Assembly: GCF_019649055.1 (NCBI RefSeq)
Contig: NW_026570235.1
Location: forward strand, 558,001-622,000
From: Paramacrobiotus metropolitanus
Taxonomy: Eukaryota > Tardigrada > Eutardigrada > Parachela > Macrobiotidae
Direction: 5' to 3'
DNA: 64,000 nt
The notes below the pieces were generated by a model. The model was not told where the DNA came from, made no database searches, and worked only from the letters and a program-made list of their open reading frames with translations. A program made the translations under genes and the position numbers. The first letter of the stretch is position 1, and every line of letters starts with the position of its first letter. Shown here piece by piece: positions 13,862 to 26,097 of the stretch.

Positions 13862-16102
13862 CAATACCACAGATCAAGGAAAAATGCGTGGTGATTACAA
13901 TGCAGCGCCCCTTTCGGCTATATTGATATTTCGCAGAAAGGAAGCGTTAATTAGACAAAAATATTTGGCTATAGCGGAAACATCAACTAGTAATGGAAAA
14001 ACAGATGCGGTGCGAAGGAAGTACACCGGTAAACAGTGAGGTCCATGTGCGATTTACAGTCTCAACGGTCATGCAAACTGAGTCGCTGTGACGTAGGATA
14101 CCACAGATTTCACACCGCTGCAGAGGATCCACAGGTACAATCCTCAAATTGTACAAGTGTAAACCAAAAACCTGTCTCCTGTGAAGTGCAGGTGGAAGTA
14201 GACAGGTACCGGCTGTAGGTACGATGAGTCGATGATCGTTCGTACTGTACAAGTCCACCTTTACACAGTGATACTTAATATACTTACTTCCAGTACTGCC
14301 CACTCGTAACGCGAAAATTATTTGTAAGTAAACAACCGCCTTTACAAACGCTAGTGCAATATTTAGAAAATTAAATCGTAAAATTTAATTTAATTCACAA
14401 TTCAGTTTATGCAGCAGCAAACATTAAATTATAATTATTTAAAAACAATTCACTAAATCTTCATGATATCATGACCTGTGCCGATACTGTAACAAAAGTA
14501 CAAAACCCGCCCCAGACGGAAATCCGTCACCAGTGACATCGAGTAAGTACTTCCGCAAAGTTACCGATCTAGTTTTTCATTACACGAGCGTAAAGCATAT
14601 TTGCCTTTGTGCCAGACATATTTCCCCAAAAATTAAATGAGCACAGTATATGTAGAGGGTGCCATTATTGAATTTTGTATTTTCAAGCCGGCGCTCGATT
14701 CTTTATGCCGCACTGCATTACATCTAAAATAGTGGTAATCAACTTACCGTTTCTCTTTCATGCTGTATTACCGCACTGTACTTTTCCGTTTCGAAAAAAA
14801 TTGACTGCAGGAATTTAGCAAGCTTTGCTCTTAAAAATAAACTTACAAAACTTTGGTAAACGTGCATGCGGCTGCATTTATCAAAAATTACAATACACAA
14901 AAAATAGAAATAATTCGTTTTCTGTCGATAATTTTTTTACATGGATCTATCCACACTAACCCATAACATCTAATCGCTACCTGAATAATTATAAAACTAA
15001 TAAAGCTGCTGAATACGGTAAAGCTTTGGTTGCGTATGATAAGGAAAGAAATCAAATAATGCCATATGATAGGTCACATCGCTGTTGGTGAACTGTTGTA
15101 CTACTCTGTATTTCAGATTGTAATCAAAACGACCGCGAGACAGAAACGAAAAAATAACCACCTAAAAAAATAAAGGCGAGTTATTTGATGCGGAAATGGG
15201 GATAATTGCAACGAGAGTAATCTGCATGGCGCGACTACGTGCATTCGTCAATATTGGCAGCCACGACTGGAACACACATCCAATTAGAAGTTCCAAAGTC
15301 GATGCCGGCTAATTTAAGGTATTCGGTACAAGTTTGAAAACTAGGAAGTGATTTTTGGTTTTCCTAATTTTCTCACACAGAGCAAGTGCAACTTGTGCAA
15401 GTGACCATAACCGAAAACGAAACTATCCAGGATGTTATCCACAGTCACATCATACATGTACTGGTACGAAAGGATCCGGCTTGGCGTAAGTACTCCACTG
15501 CATCCAGAGTACTGGCTCAACAAAGCCGGAGTTTAATAACATCTTACACCGTTAACATGTACGTACATCTTACAAAGGCACCCAGCCGTTACCTTTATGA
15601 CCTCTCGGTATGACGATGGACCTGGATTACCCACAGTATCAGTTCTGCAGTTCCCGAAGCCCAGTGGTCACTCAAAACATCAATGTTGCGGCTGGATTTG
15701 TTGCTACTGACAATTTAGTGAGTGATGAAACTACCTTATATACATATTTCTCTTCTGTTAAAAGCTATGTATTTCTACTGGTAAATGGTTTAAATCCGCC
15801 CGCTAGTATATCTATACAAGAAACAGCCTCGGCTTCGCCTCCGCGTTTCTTGTGGTCCCCAGTCTACGGCCAGTTTATTTAAATGATTTCGATCAGTTAT
15901 AGTTAACATCTTATTCCTTCAGAAAAAAATGGTCCAAAAATAGCGCTAAAACGCAGATACGATAAAACGTGAATTTAAGGCCTTTGTGCATTCAGACGCA
16001 TTCACTTTGACTCAGAAGGGAATTTTTGTTAACTTTCCATCCCGATTCTGAGTCTTCCAGGTACTGATTTCAACATAAAGAATGCTTGCAATAGATGGTG
16101 GT
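13862..16102. other. Spacer upstream of FTZ-F1 with unassigned coding-like islands
   Basis: This probably includes the FTZ-F1 promoter and 5' UTR. No gene could be assembled. Three plus-strand islands look more coding-like than the surroundings. An open frame runs from ATG 13993 for 32 codons; a second frame covers 14045-14215. The stretch 15381-15480 sits between a cacag acceptor and a gtaagt donor and reads TITENETIQDVIHSHIIHVL in one frame. A third frame with ATG at 15613/15619 (MDLDYPQYQF) ends at a strong gtgagt donor near 15720. Neither strand gives a continuous phase-consistent model, and no family was recognised. Confidence 0.35.
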
Positions 16103-16255
16103 GGTAGTTGGGTCACCCAATCACCTAGCGGGCTTCGTGTGCTGGACAGTAGCGGTAGTTCGGTCACTCGTTCACTTAGCGGGCTGTGTGTTCTGGACAG
16201 TACCGGTACTTCGGTCGCTCGTTCACCTAACGGGCTTTGTGAAACTGAGACCGTC
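16103..16255. repeat. 51-bp tandem repeat, three copies
   Basis: Copies begin at 16103, 16154 and 16205, an exact 51-bp period. The shared core is tagcgggct preceded by a gttcggtcnctcgttcac-type block; copies 1 and 2 also share tggacagta. The unit equals 17 codons, so the repeat stays open in several frames. On plus it reads GSSVTRSLSG-type and on minus SPLSERVTELP-type 17-residue units. It may be a simple minisatellite or a fragment of a repeat-containing exon. I could not link it to a gene. Confidence 0.85.
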
Positions 16256-16482
16256 TGGCCGGGTTTTGGAATATCGGCTTCCAGATTATGGAAATGGTTT
16301 TTGCTGATTCTGTACGGGAAAGCTGGGTTCGTGCTTTTTGTGTTCGTGTTCGGTCGCTCGTTCATCTAACGGGCTTTGTGAAACTGAGACCGTCTGGCCG
16401 GGTTTTGGAATATGGGCTTTCAGGTTATGGAAATGGTTTTCGCTAATTCTGTACGGGAAAGCCGGGTTTGTGTATCCCTTCT
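16205..16482. repeat. 139-bp tandem duplication containing the third 51-bp unit
   Basis: The block from 16205 recurs from 16344, an offset of 139 bp, with few differences over about 125 bp. Both copies carry the 51-bp unit, then gaccgtctggccgggttttg, then attctgtacgggaaagc. Similarity fades near 16333 and 16472. Since 139 is not a multiple of three, the duplication shifts reading frame, which argues against both copies being translated together. Confidence 0.8.
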
Positions 16483-17492
16483 TATTTTTTTGTGATAACA
16501 AAAATCTAAAAAGTAGATACCGAATTATTATTTCGTGTTGTACGGAATAATTTATGGACCGGACCGTATATACTGATTAATTAATCACTGTCATTAGTTT
16601 TGCTCGGACTGCAATGAAGGATCAACCCGTTTGAACGATTACTGGGGTCAGTTTCTTTTGCAGCTGCCTTCACTTGGCTTTTAACGAGCGTTTGTATTCT
16701 TAAGTCATGTTTTTGAGCACTTTAAACTTAACGATATTTTGAAACGAAGACATCCAGTATAAGCAGCACCGTTTTTGTTACTGCTAACAGGCTTTTCTAG
16801 TTTTGGAGGAGTAAAAGTCTAAACCTTTTTAATTTGCTGATCTAAAAAGGTACTAGTTTAATAAATTTACTGATTTTTTGCTCCATGAAACCGGACTCTG
16901 AAATTGTTTTCAAGGTCACCTTGAGCTTTCAGCTCTACCGGCACCGGCGTCTGTACACGGGAGCCGGAGTGGATAATTACCAAAACAAAATGCATGTGAC
17001 ACAGTTTCCAGACATGCTGAATCGAATGGCATTGGCAGTTTTTCGATTATTTTTTTGGTTTGTTCTGACCAGATCGTACGGGGTTTTCCGTTGTAATATA
17101 GATCTTTACCTTGATATAGTTCCTCCAGGCGCGTAAATATCGTAATACAACAATTTTTCTTTTGGCAATATAAAGCAGATATAATCATCTTGATCACTGT
17201 AAAGCATAAAGAGCTCTTCAACTGACACCGAACACGTACTGCAGTAAAACAATACTTCCTATGGAGCGTGCAGCCTCACCAGACTGGACTTTGTTGTGCT
17301 ATGGCATAGAAGTTGCCAAAGGAATGCACAGAACAGCTCAGCAACGTACCGAATATATTAAAAACAGTTAAAAACTCAACAGAAATCCTGCACAAAGCGA
17401 AGCGTTATCCACGCCCACCCGCCATCCACAATACACCGCCAATTTAACAAACACGGACAGTGACTACCAGGGGAGACTATTCCACAATCCTT
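16483..17492. other. Spacer downstream of USP6NL-like gene
   Basis: About 1 kb with no assigned gene; it includes the USP6NL 3' UTR. Overlapping open frames occupy 16885-17220 on both strands (83 codons plus, 101 codons minus). Neither has recognisable domains or a clear splice partner. Confidence 0.5.
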
Positions 17493-19761
17493 TCATCCAA
17501 TTCTAATCACAGTAGGACCGCCATTGGCCACCTCGCGTCCGTTCCCATACGGCTTACTGGGAATCGTCATTTCCATGGTGTGCGGCAAGCCGGGCCGAGG
17601 CGGACTGGCTGACGTAGCTCGGAGACTCTCGCGTTTAACAAGGCCATGATTCTCTTGACCTGAGGGACTTTTCACCGGTCCGTAAGTGTATTCCCTGGTA
17701 TATTCCTGGGACGTTTCCACGACATGCATAGGCTGGGTCGAAGCGCGATCCTGTCCGCCGGTATTCACTTGTACATAGCTGACATATCGTTGATGATGAT
17801 GATCACCGGAAGATTCATGGTCGCTAGGCCGAACCTTGTTGATCCTTCCGAGAGGGAGTTCGACGTTATCATAGAACGAAGGCGTTTGCGTCATCTGCCG
17901 GGAATGTGGCCTGGATAATCGTTCCTCCGATATGGGCCTCGGATTCACTCCGCTCATAATCATCATGGGGCTGGGATGGGAAGGATGCCCGTTGACAGGT
18001 CTCTCCCTCTCGTCGATCTGTGATGTTCTTCCAGACATTACACTGGAATCAATGACACGTCTTACTTGACCTACAGTAGGGTTGTACAGGAGACCAAAAG
18101 GCTTCGAAGGCTGTTCGTTCTCCACGGATACCGGGACGTCCAGTTTATGCCTTCTCAGCTCATCCATGCACTCAGTAAGGCTTTTGATCACTTCGTCATC
18201 CGCATAGCCGAAATCTTTTTCTAATTCTCGTTGTAGCAGATCTATTATGGACTCCATGGATTTCAATTTGGAAATTTGGGCTGAAAAACAAATATTTTCT
18301 TTTTCTAGCTTTTCAAACTAAAGAAAAAATACCAAGGTATCATGGACCAAAACTTTAAAAAAACCACTCAAATCATGAACAAGAAAAACTTATGCTGCAC
18401 TGGCCCTGTCATACATTATGAGAGTTATAACACTTCCCAATATTATGAAAATTCAATCGGAGATATGATGTAACAATTTTTGTACGCAATAAACCCTTTT
18501 ACTCACACTTGTGCATCTTGAAAACGTTGTACGCCATGGCAATAAGAACTCTTTCCCCTTCGTAAAGATAAATATCCCACAAACGCAAGGATAAATGAAA
18601 CGGAACTCGATCCAGAAAGCACTGAAAGAACCACTTGACAGAGTAGATGTTGGTATGAACATCGTGTTTGTCCACGTGCTTCTTCAGTTTAGGCAAAAAT
18701 TTTTTCAATATGGCATCGTGTTGCTGTTGAAATCGTAATAGTTTAGGAAATCCGGGAAGGAAAAACCCGTGCATGGCATATTTCCGATCCGTTAATAAAG
18801 CAGAAAGCCCCCAAAACGCATCCTCAAAAGCACAAGAACACAATCAATGAAGAGATCAAGCATCAGCCCACATGAAAACAAGATATACTTCGTCGTCCAT
18901 ATACATGAGCAAAAGCGCAGCAATCTGTGACATCCCTTGACAATAGCCCACTTCCTACAATATAAACGCCTATTTCATGCGCTCATGACAGTGTGTGAAA
19001 AAATCCCAACACGCACCGTATTATAAATGGAATAAGCTGCCAAGACGTCAAAAAGACTACGCTGTTTCAGGCCATAGCGTTCACGGAATATATCGTGGTT
19101 ACGATATGTCCTGTTAACATCCAGATCAATTTGTCGGATTTCGGGCGAGTTCAAGTAGGCCTGATTCCGCATCGTCTACGGCAATTATCAATCGATGAAA
19201 ACAAGCTGTGAAGCACTCACATGAAAAATAATGGCACCAACCTTATAAACGTCCACTTGTTCCTTTTTGATTTCGTCAATTTTAAGCAGCTTTTTCCACA
19301 CCTCCACGCGCAACCGATTGGGAATGCCTTTGTAAATCCTTTTTCGGAACTGGAGTAAAGCATTAAATCAATTAAACATTCACAAACACAGCATCGCCGC
19401 CCGTGTATTCCGTACTTTATCCGTATGCACCACCTCGTCCCATTTAGCGATCATTTTCGTCCATTTGTCCGTCCGTTTCCATTCAACGGCCAGCATTTTC
19501 TGATGCTGTAACACGAAACATTAGCTAGCAATTGAAAAACACTACACCGCCGCTAATGAGACTGATTGGACGTACTTTGCTATTAGTTTTGTCGATGGAA
19601 GGAAGTCGTTGATCGTGGATGAAGCCGTAGCGGTCGGTTTTGTGGTAGTGCTCAAACTGTGGATCTTCCCAGGGATCGATGTTAGCTCCCGGTTCACGAC
19701 CGCGCTTGTAGCGCTCCACAATTTCGCGCCGCTCTTCCGCAGCATTGTGTTGCGTCATCAT
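17493..19761 (-). CDS. USP6NL: TBC-domain Rab GTPase-activating protein, USP6NL/RN-tre type, seven exons, 570 aa
   Basis: Exons on minus: 19576-19761, 19416-19505, 19242-19349, 19017-19175, 18889-18954, 18507-18822 and 17493-18280; total 1713 nt, phases consistent. The N-terminus [16 protein letters not shown] and the IDPWEDP stretch are typical of USP6NL. The TBC domain spans about residues 95-310: [19 protein letters not shown], the arginine-finger motif IDLDVNR (Arg150), the glutamine-finger motif GYCQGMSQI (Gln187), then [18 protein letters not shown] and [11 protein letters not shown]. Both catalytic fingers are present, so it should be an active GAP. USP6NL/RN-tre acts on Rab5-class GTPases in endocytic trafficking and EGFR internalisation. 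The C-terminal 230 residues are low-complexity, Ser/Pro/Arg-rich and not conserved. The start ATG at 19761 is followed by a second ATG at 19758; either may be used. Confidence 0.93.
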
Positions 19762-22700
19762 TTAACCACTGCAAAAATCAGCCCAAAAAAATAAAAAAAA
19801 ATGCCAAAGAATCAGAAACACGGAAAACGAAAAGACTAAGTAGTGCGCTTGGCTGCAATTTATACATCCTTGCCTAAACTCGCGCGTTGAAGAAAAGTGA
19901 TTTCTGTGGTCTTTCTAAATGCAAATTCTCCATCGCAATGCATCATGACAAATTACAACCAAGTGCGAAATATTGATCAGCTTTATCGATTACGACGCTG
20001 TCAGTGCATGAACACTGAACAGATTCGGAAAGAAACCGTGCTGCAAGCTGCATTTGAAAGGCAAACAGTGTTTTCTGTTAGAAACAATTAACGTAATCAA
20101 AAGCGGAAAACAAAACAAATGAAGCAAAGATACATCCACTTTCTGCTAGTGAACTAGGCTCAGGGTCTTATGTAACAAACTGTTTATAATTCTTTAGGAA
20201 AACAAAATGAGCGAGCGAACTTCGCAGCAATACAATACATAATGATAACTGGTTCAAAATTTTAGTTGCAATGTACGAGTATTACATAAGACTTCGTAAT
20301 CGAACTTCCAAAGAAATATTCACATTTTAATCATAGTGAAAACTTAATCATAATGAAGTGGGTCCTTACCTGTAAACTTCCAGTGAGAAGATCTCTTAGT
20401 ACAACATGGCGGAATTCAAATCAGCACGCCAGAGAAAATCGAAAAGCCACGGATTTTCATCCAGCTGCGGAACAGTTTCAAATAACATCTGAAACATTCC
20501 CATTATTAAGCCACCGGAACGCTGTTTTAGCATTCTTGGTTACAGCAAAGTGAAGATTATCCAAACCTTTCTTTACAAAAAAATTTACGGATGCTAACAC
20601 TGCAGCTACTATTAACGTTCATAAACGAAGCAATAAATCAGCTTACTGTATCGGTCCATATGGTTTCAACGCTGCATGACGGTTTATTTCAAACCCAGCT
20701 TGAAATTTCTGTAAACCGACGGAGGTGTCAGGAGACTCAGGATGTAACAAAGTGATTCAAATCAAAGAATTGTCGTTAACAGCATGAAGATCAACAACTG
20801 CAGAAGAGATAATTAAATCACAGATTAGCGCCACTAGATTAACCAGATTTAAAGCTAAAAACAGTCGTTCGACTGTTTTGGATTTTAGTTTTTATTTGAT
20901 ACCGTTTACGGTTCCGTTTTCGAGCGATCGCATGCGAGAATGTGGTTGTGGGACGTCTCGAAACAGGGAAATGGTCTTTTCAGTAAATCCACTAATCCGT
21001 TTGGTTTTACAATCACCAACAATTTAGCAGAATGCTCGCATCTCCCCGTTCATCCTGAAACGTTCGACGAGTGGTTTACAATTACAGGGACGGTCCCGGT
21101 TCCAGATTTTATGGCATGACTTCCGGTAGGTTTAGAGAAATCTGGAGTGTTGAAGGTACTTCAGCCGGTAGCTTAATTGAAATGAAATTTGTTTTAACGT
21201 AAATGCCAATACTGAAATTATCAAGCAAGTACTTTAGCGCTTTGACTGTTTGACTCACTGTTAACATAAAGCCAACTTTACCGGCGAAGCAAATGCGGTG
21301 GATCTTAGGCATTTTTATCGTTAATAATTTTTTTTCCTGTTTTACAACGAATTTTAGGAAATTAATTTTAACCCCACACATAAAATAAGCACTTTTATTA
21401 ACCAGTCCGTAACTAAGAACTTACAGTGGCGAAATAGTGTCCGAGGCTCCAGCTGTAAGTTTCCTTGCTTTAGCGTCTGTTCTAATTCCTTATCACAAAC
21501 TTAGCAAAGTGATTTTTAAGTTTAAAAAGTATTATTAATTTTATTTTACACCATTTTAGTATCGCCTTTAACTTTAGTTAGTCATTTGATTGATGTTTGT
21601 GTAACTGTAGGATGATCTCTAAAAGATTAATTAAGACTTTGAAAAAGATTTTGAAAAAGGTTAATAAGATTTTTAAAAGATTTTGCGCGGGTGATTATTA
21701 TGATACTGACCGGGAGTGCAGCAAGTACTTTGTACATAGATTACATTAATCGCCAAATGCTTTTAAATACTTACCGTGCCAGAGGGCACTGCCTGATCAC
21801 GATTGTCCACAAACCACACATAAATGCTTGGATTTCTGTAATTTTTAAGCATTACATAATTATAATCAATTTCAAGTTCAGTTTTAATACTCGTATTGGT
21901 GTTTCCTTTTGGTCTTACTCCTGTGACCTGTACGAGTGAATGGAAAGCATGGTTGGGAAATCTGCTGGGCGGGCACTGTAGAGAAACGATGATTTGCGCG
22001 TACACAGATACTGCAAGCAGCTGTGTGCGAGCATTGCGGTAGCAGAAGCAAACTGAACTGCTAAACTGACGTCCAAGAAACAAACTACGGGGCAATCCAA
22101 TGAAAGTGTTTCTCATATCTCATAGGCTAAAAATTATTTCTGTGTGAACCAGTACCCTACTCATCTGAAGTTTCGGACCAAAATAGATACCAGTATGCGG
22201 CTTATCAGTGGTTAGTTTATCTACTACTATTTTGCCGCACGACAACTTGTACTAGTACTGTTATGTAGATACAATTTACAGAAACAGTAGTAATAATATT
22301 TCTCATGGATACAACTGGTCAAAAGGTTCATCGCCAGTGGTGCCTTTTAACGACTACAGCCGTTGTTATTGCGCTTGCCACTGGGATTTAGGATTCACTT
22401 CTCCAATGCGGATTTCAATGATTTCATTTTTGGAATACTTCACATATCGAGATACTGCATATCGCTTTGTGGTTGTAAAATTGCGGCTCTCTAAATGGTA
22501 TGCGTGCGTAAAAATGTCGTTAAAGTTTATCAATAATGTGGGACACTTGTTCGATAAGATATGCAGTGCATGTCATATGCAATATGGACTTCATGGGCAC
22601 GCGTCGGTATAATTTTTCTTAATCGCAAAATTAGATGGTCTTCGTTAACGCTATCTGGCACGAGCTTGCCTGATTTGGGATTCTGACTTACGTAAGGCTG

Positions 22701-25700
22701 TCGACAATATATGAACAATAACGTCGCAGAAATAGCGTTGTATGCCGCCGACGCCCGTCATCGATATTTATATTACTTATTATATTACGCGCTTTATAAC
22801 TTGTAGAGTTTATCTCGTATTTACGCAATATGCATTTCTGCAGAAAATTACGACCAGCCTGTTGGACCGGCATGCCTGCAGTCCCGTTCCTAAACTGAGA
22901 ACATTAAATTTTTATGCGTTCCGCCTTCTCACGGATATTATAATAACGTAAGTAGGTTATGCTATTAAGGGAGTCCAGTTTTTTATTTATGGCTCTCTGC
23001 TCCTGAATGTTGCAACAGAATAAGTTCGGTGCTTAATGATTACTGGTATAAGTAAAAGCCGTAGTGGTGCATTAAAATTGTTTATACATATTACGCAGGT
23101 GTTGTATCCCTGCGCGTACATTTGTATTGGGTAAATTTAATACGCATTGAGCATTGTTCTCGTTAGGGTGGGTGGTTAGTCATAATTGTGGTACTGATAA
23201 GATGTTTCTCAGCATGTACAGCATGAAATAATTTTTCTCGTTGTTTGGAATGATAAGCGTATGAGAGTTGCCAATGTTAACTGTAATGATAACATTTCTC
23301 ATATTTTTATCTACTCGTACAATAATTCTTCCGTAGTTTCGTTCCGCAATGCAATAGAATCATCCATGATAAAGTTAAATTAAAAATTCCCGTATTTATT
23401 ACAGGGTTTTTTCATAATGAGAATTTCTGGGGCCACTGTCAACGAAAAATGGTTCATTTTGCACACTTTAAATGAATTTGTCATAAATACTTGGCTGATA
23501 CAGTAAAAACAATTCGAAAATTGAATTTTCCAATAACAGGAAGCGATCACCGATCATAAGCTCGTCCGCACCACCCACGTTTAGTGCAGTGTACTTCTGT
23601 GCTTAGCATTGTAGTTTGTCCATCCGCGGTTAATCAGTGAGCAGGCGTGGATTTATTAACATTTCAAAGCATAGGTGGAAGTGCCTATATTCCTGCTTTC
23701 TCCGTGGACATGTGGCGATCGATCACATCAGGTCGCCCGGTTTTATGAAAATTATGCGGGCGCGGTAATAACAAGCCATAGAGAAAGGCTATAAATGTTG
23801 CAGCCTCTACTCTCTTGTCTCGGCGTCATATTCCTATCCTTTTGGCTATTCATAACTACTACTGGTCTTCGTAAAATTCGGTCAGAAGAAAGGTTAGTTG
23901 AATGAACTGCGTGTGCATATGGATTCTGGAGCATATTTGCTCAAGCAGAATTGACAGTTGTTACAAATTCAGAAGCCGTCGCATAAGCCATTAAGTTGAA
24001 ACTACGTTATGCAAGGCGTCCTGTACGACCACACAGCTGTTAACGTTGGTTGTAAGCAGAGAGTTAATTTTAATTGTTAAAGAATCATAATTGCACACCT
24101 TTAAATTCGCTATCCATTTACATTTTCTAACTGTCCACGACAGAATGAGGAAAACGTTAACGTTTAATAAACAGCAATGTAAAGCAGTCTACCAATTCCG
24201 CGGCACATGACTGTGCTCAATCACGGGTTAAAATTTGTATATTTTCATGTCAAATTTATTTATTTGTTAGCTTATTTCCTGAATGGACGAACATGTTGCC
24301 CGCTATGCAAACGTTATTTCTCGCATTACTCTCCACGTTTAGTATTACACAATAGCGTACATTTTTCAGTCCTGATGGACCTGACGGATTACTGATGGAT
24401 TTCGCACCGATGTTTAAATTACAGCTAACGTGCTCGCATTAGCGTCGATTATGATATTCCAATACCGGTTGCGCCGATATGCTCGCAATCTTATCATAGC
24501 TGAAGTGCATCGCACTTTCTGTGTACGCACATGCACTTTAAAATTTTACTAATCCACTATATATCGTCTGTTTCGACAGCGGGCAAATGGATGAGTGGAT
24601 TGTTATAAATGCATTGTGCGAAGTGCTGTTATTTTAGAGTCTACGGCACTGTTCTTTACAAAAGGGGATTTTTTACTGCCCATGGGATACACAACCACTA
24701 TCTGTGCTATTCTTACGCCCCACTTTAATCCCGTTACTTCGCGATTTGAATTTAAATCTTGTTTACAAACTGTAAATAATTCACTGGAACTGTATGGCGA
24801 TCTCTTATGCTGCGGTTAATGGTCTACAGTCGTTTTCCAGAGTACTCGTATATATGGGAATGGTGATCTAGTGAACTTAGTCCCGGCGGGACAAAATCAA
24901 TTTCTAAAACTGTTTGGGAATTAATGTCAGTTATTCCCAGTGTCATGCACCCGATTTCGGCTGCGGCGAATCGAGGTCAGCCGCAAATCACATAATTAAT
25001 TAGCCTATGCTTTACTGACTTCGGGGCTGAGTGTAGATAGATTTGTCCATTTTTCTGTGGCAATGCGATAAAATGGATTCACTGTACAAATTTGCACACT
25101 TTTTCTCGTGTACTCTCCGATCGCCTGTACACACAACCATTAAGTGTTCGTTGGCTTTTTACAGTTGATAGCTTTTTAGGTACACTCAACATACAACTTT
25201 GGCATTCCCGACAATTATTCAAATAACTTAAGGCGCTTTATCGGAATATTTCTGCTTACTATGGTGTAAAGTCAAAGTGACTACGAAGCATGCGCGCAAC
25301 GGTATTTTTATATAAATTTACGTAATGATGCATCGATTCAAAATTCTTTACATTATCCATGTAATATTACTTCCGCACCGATGAATTTATGATCACACAC
25401 CCGAGTTCGAGTAATCCTTCGAGTTCGAGAACTTTTAAGTGTAAAAGCATTCCAGGCGATTATTGGCTTTACAAGTTAACACTTTCTCCAACAGCGATCT
25501 AACACCCTCCATTATAACAGCGAGTTAAAATCCATGCCAAAACCGTGACCGGTTTTTGATACGTTTTATATCATTCAGTCGACTTGACCGCATGCAAACT
25601 CAAAGTTTGGATAAAAAATGACCGCAAAGGTGACTGTGATGAATGACTCAGGCCTTCAAGATACCGCTACGCCAAAATCTGATTAAAATAATCACCTTTC

Positions 25701-26097
25701 GTACAGCGTACAGCGCTATTCACGCTTCAGTTAAGAGTACTTTGCCGTTGTGCAGAAACACGAGTCACTTGCTGCTGTCACTATCAGTACTATGTACTGT
25801 TCATAGTTTACAACTTTGCAAAAATATCCATGCATGCAAGGACACCAGTGGATTGTTCGCGATATGTTTTGCAGTTGCTGACATTTGGCATTTTTGCACT
25901 TATAGATTGGCTAACGTCCACAGAGTTTCGATAAACAAGCCATCGATTTGAGTAGCGGAAACCTTTCGGGAGCATGGAAATTGGGTGAAAGTGGATCAAA
26001 GCGCCATGACGCTGTTGTTATGCTGGAGGAATTAAAATTACTCATATAGAGACACGTTGTTGATCATATATATATTCCTGTCGTTTAACTCTCCACC
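19762..26097. other. 6.3-kb spacer between divergent USP6NL and Shank genes
   Basis: The two flanking genes point away from each other, so both promoters lie here. No gene was recognised. A minus-strand frame at 21766-22116 (117 codons) ends at a strong gtaagt donor, but it has no partner exon and no recognised domain. Other frames are short and AT-rich. The motif gagttcgag is repeated around 25400-25432. No transposon, tRNA or long repeat was seen. Confidence 0.5.

Noticed and set aside
21766-21830. Short minus-strand reading KHLCVVCG resembling the start of a nuclear-receptor zinc finger
   Set aside because: The next codons include an in-frame TGA, and the rest of the finger (P-box, second Cys pair) is absent. 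Chance similarity is the simpler explanation.
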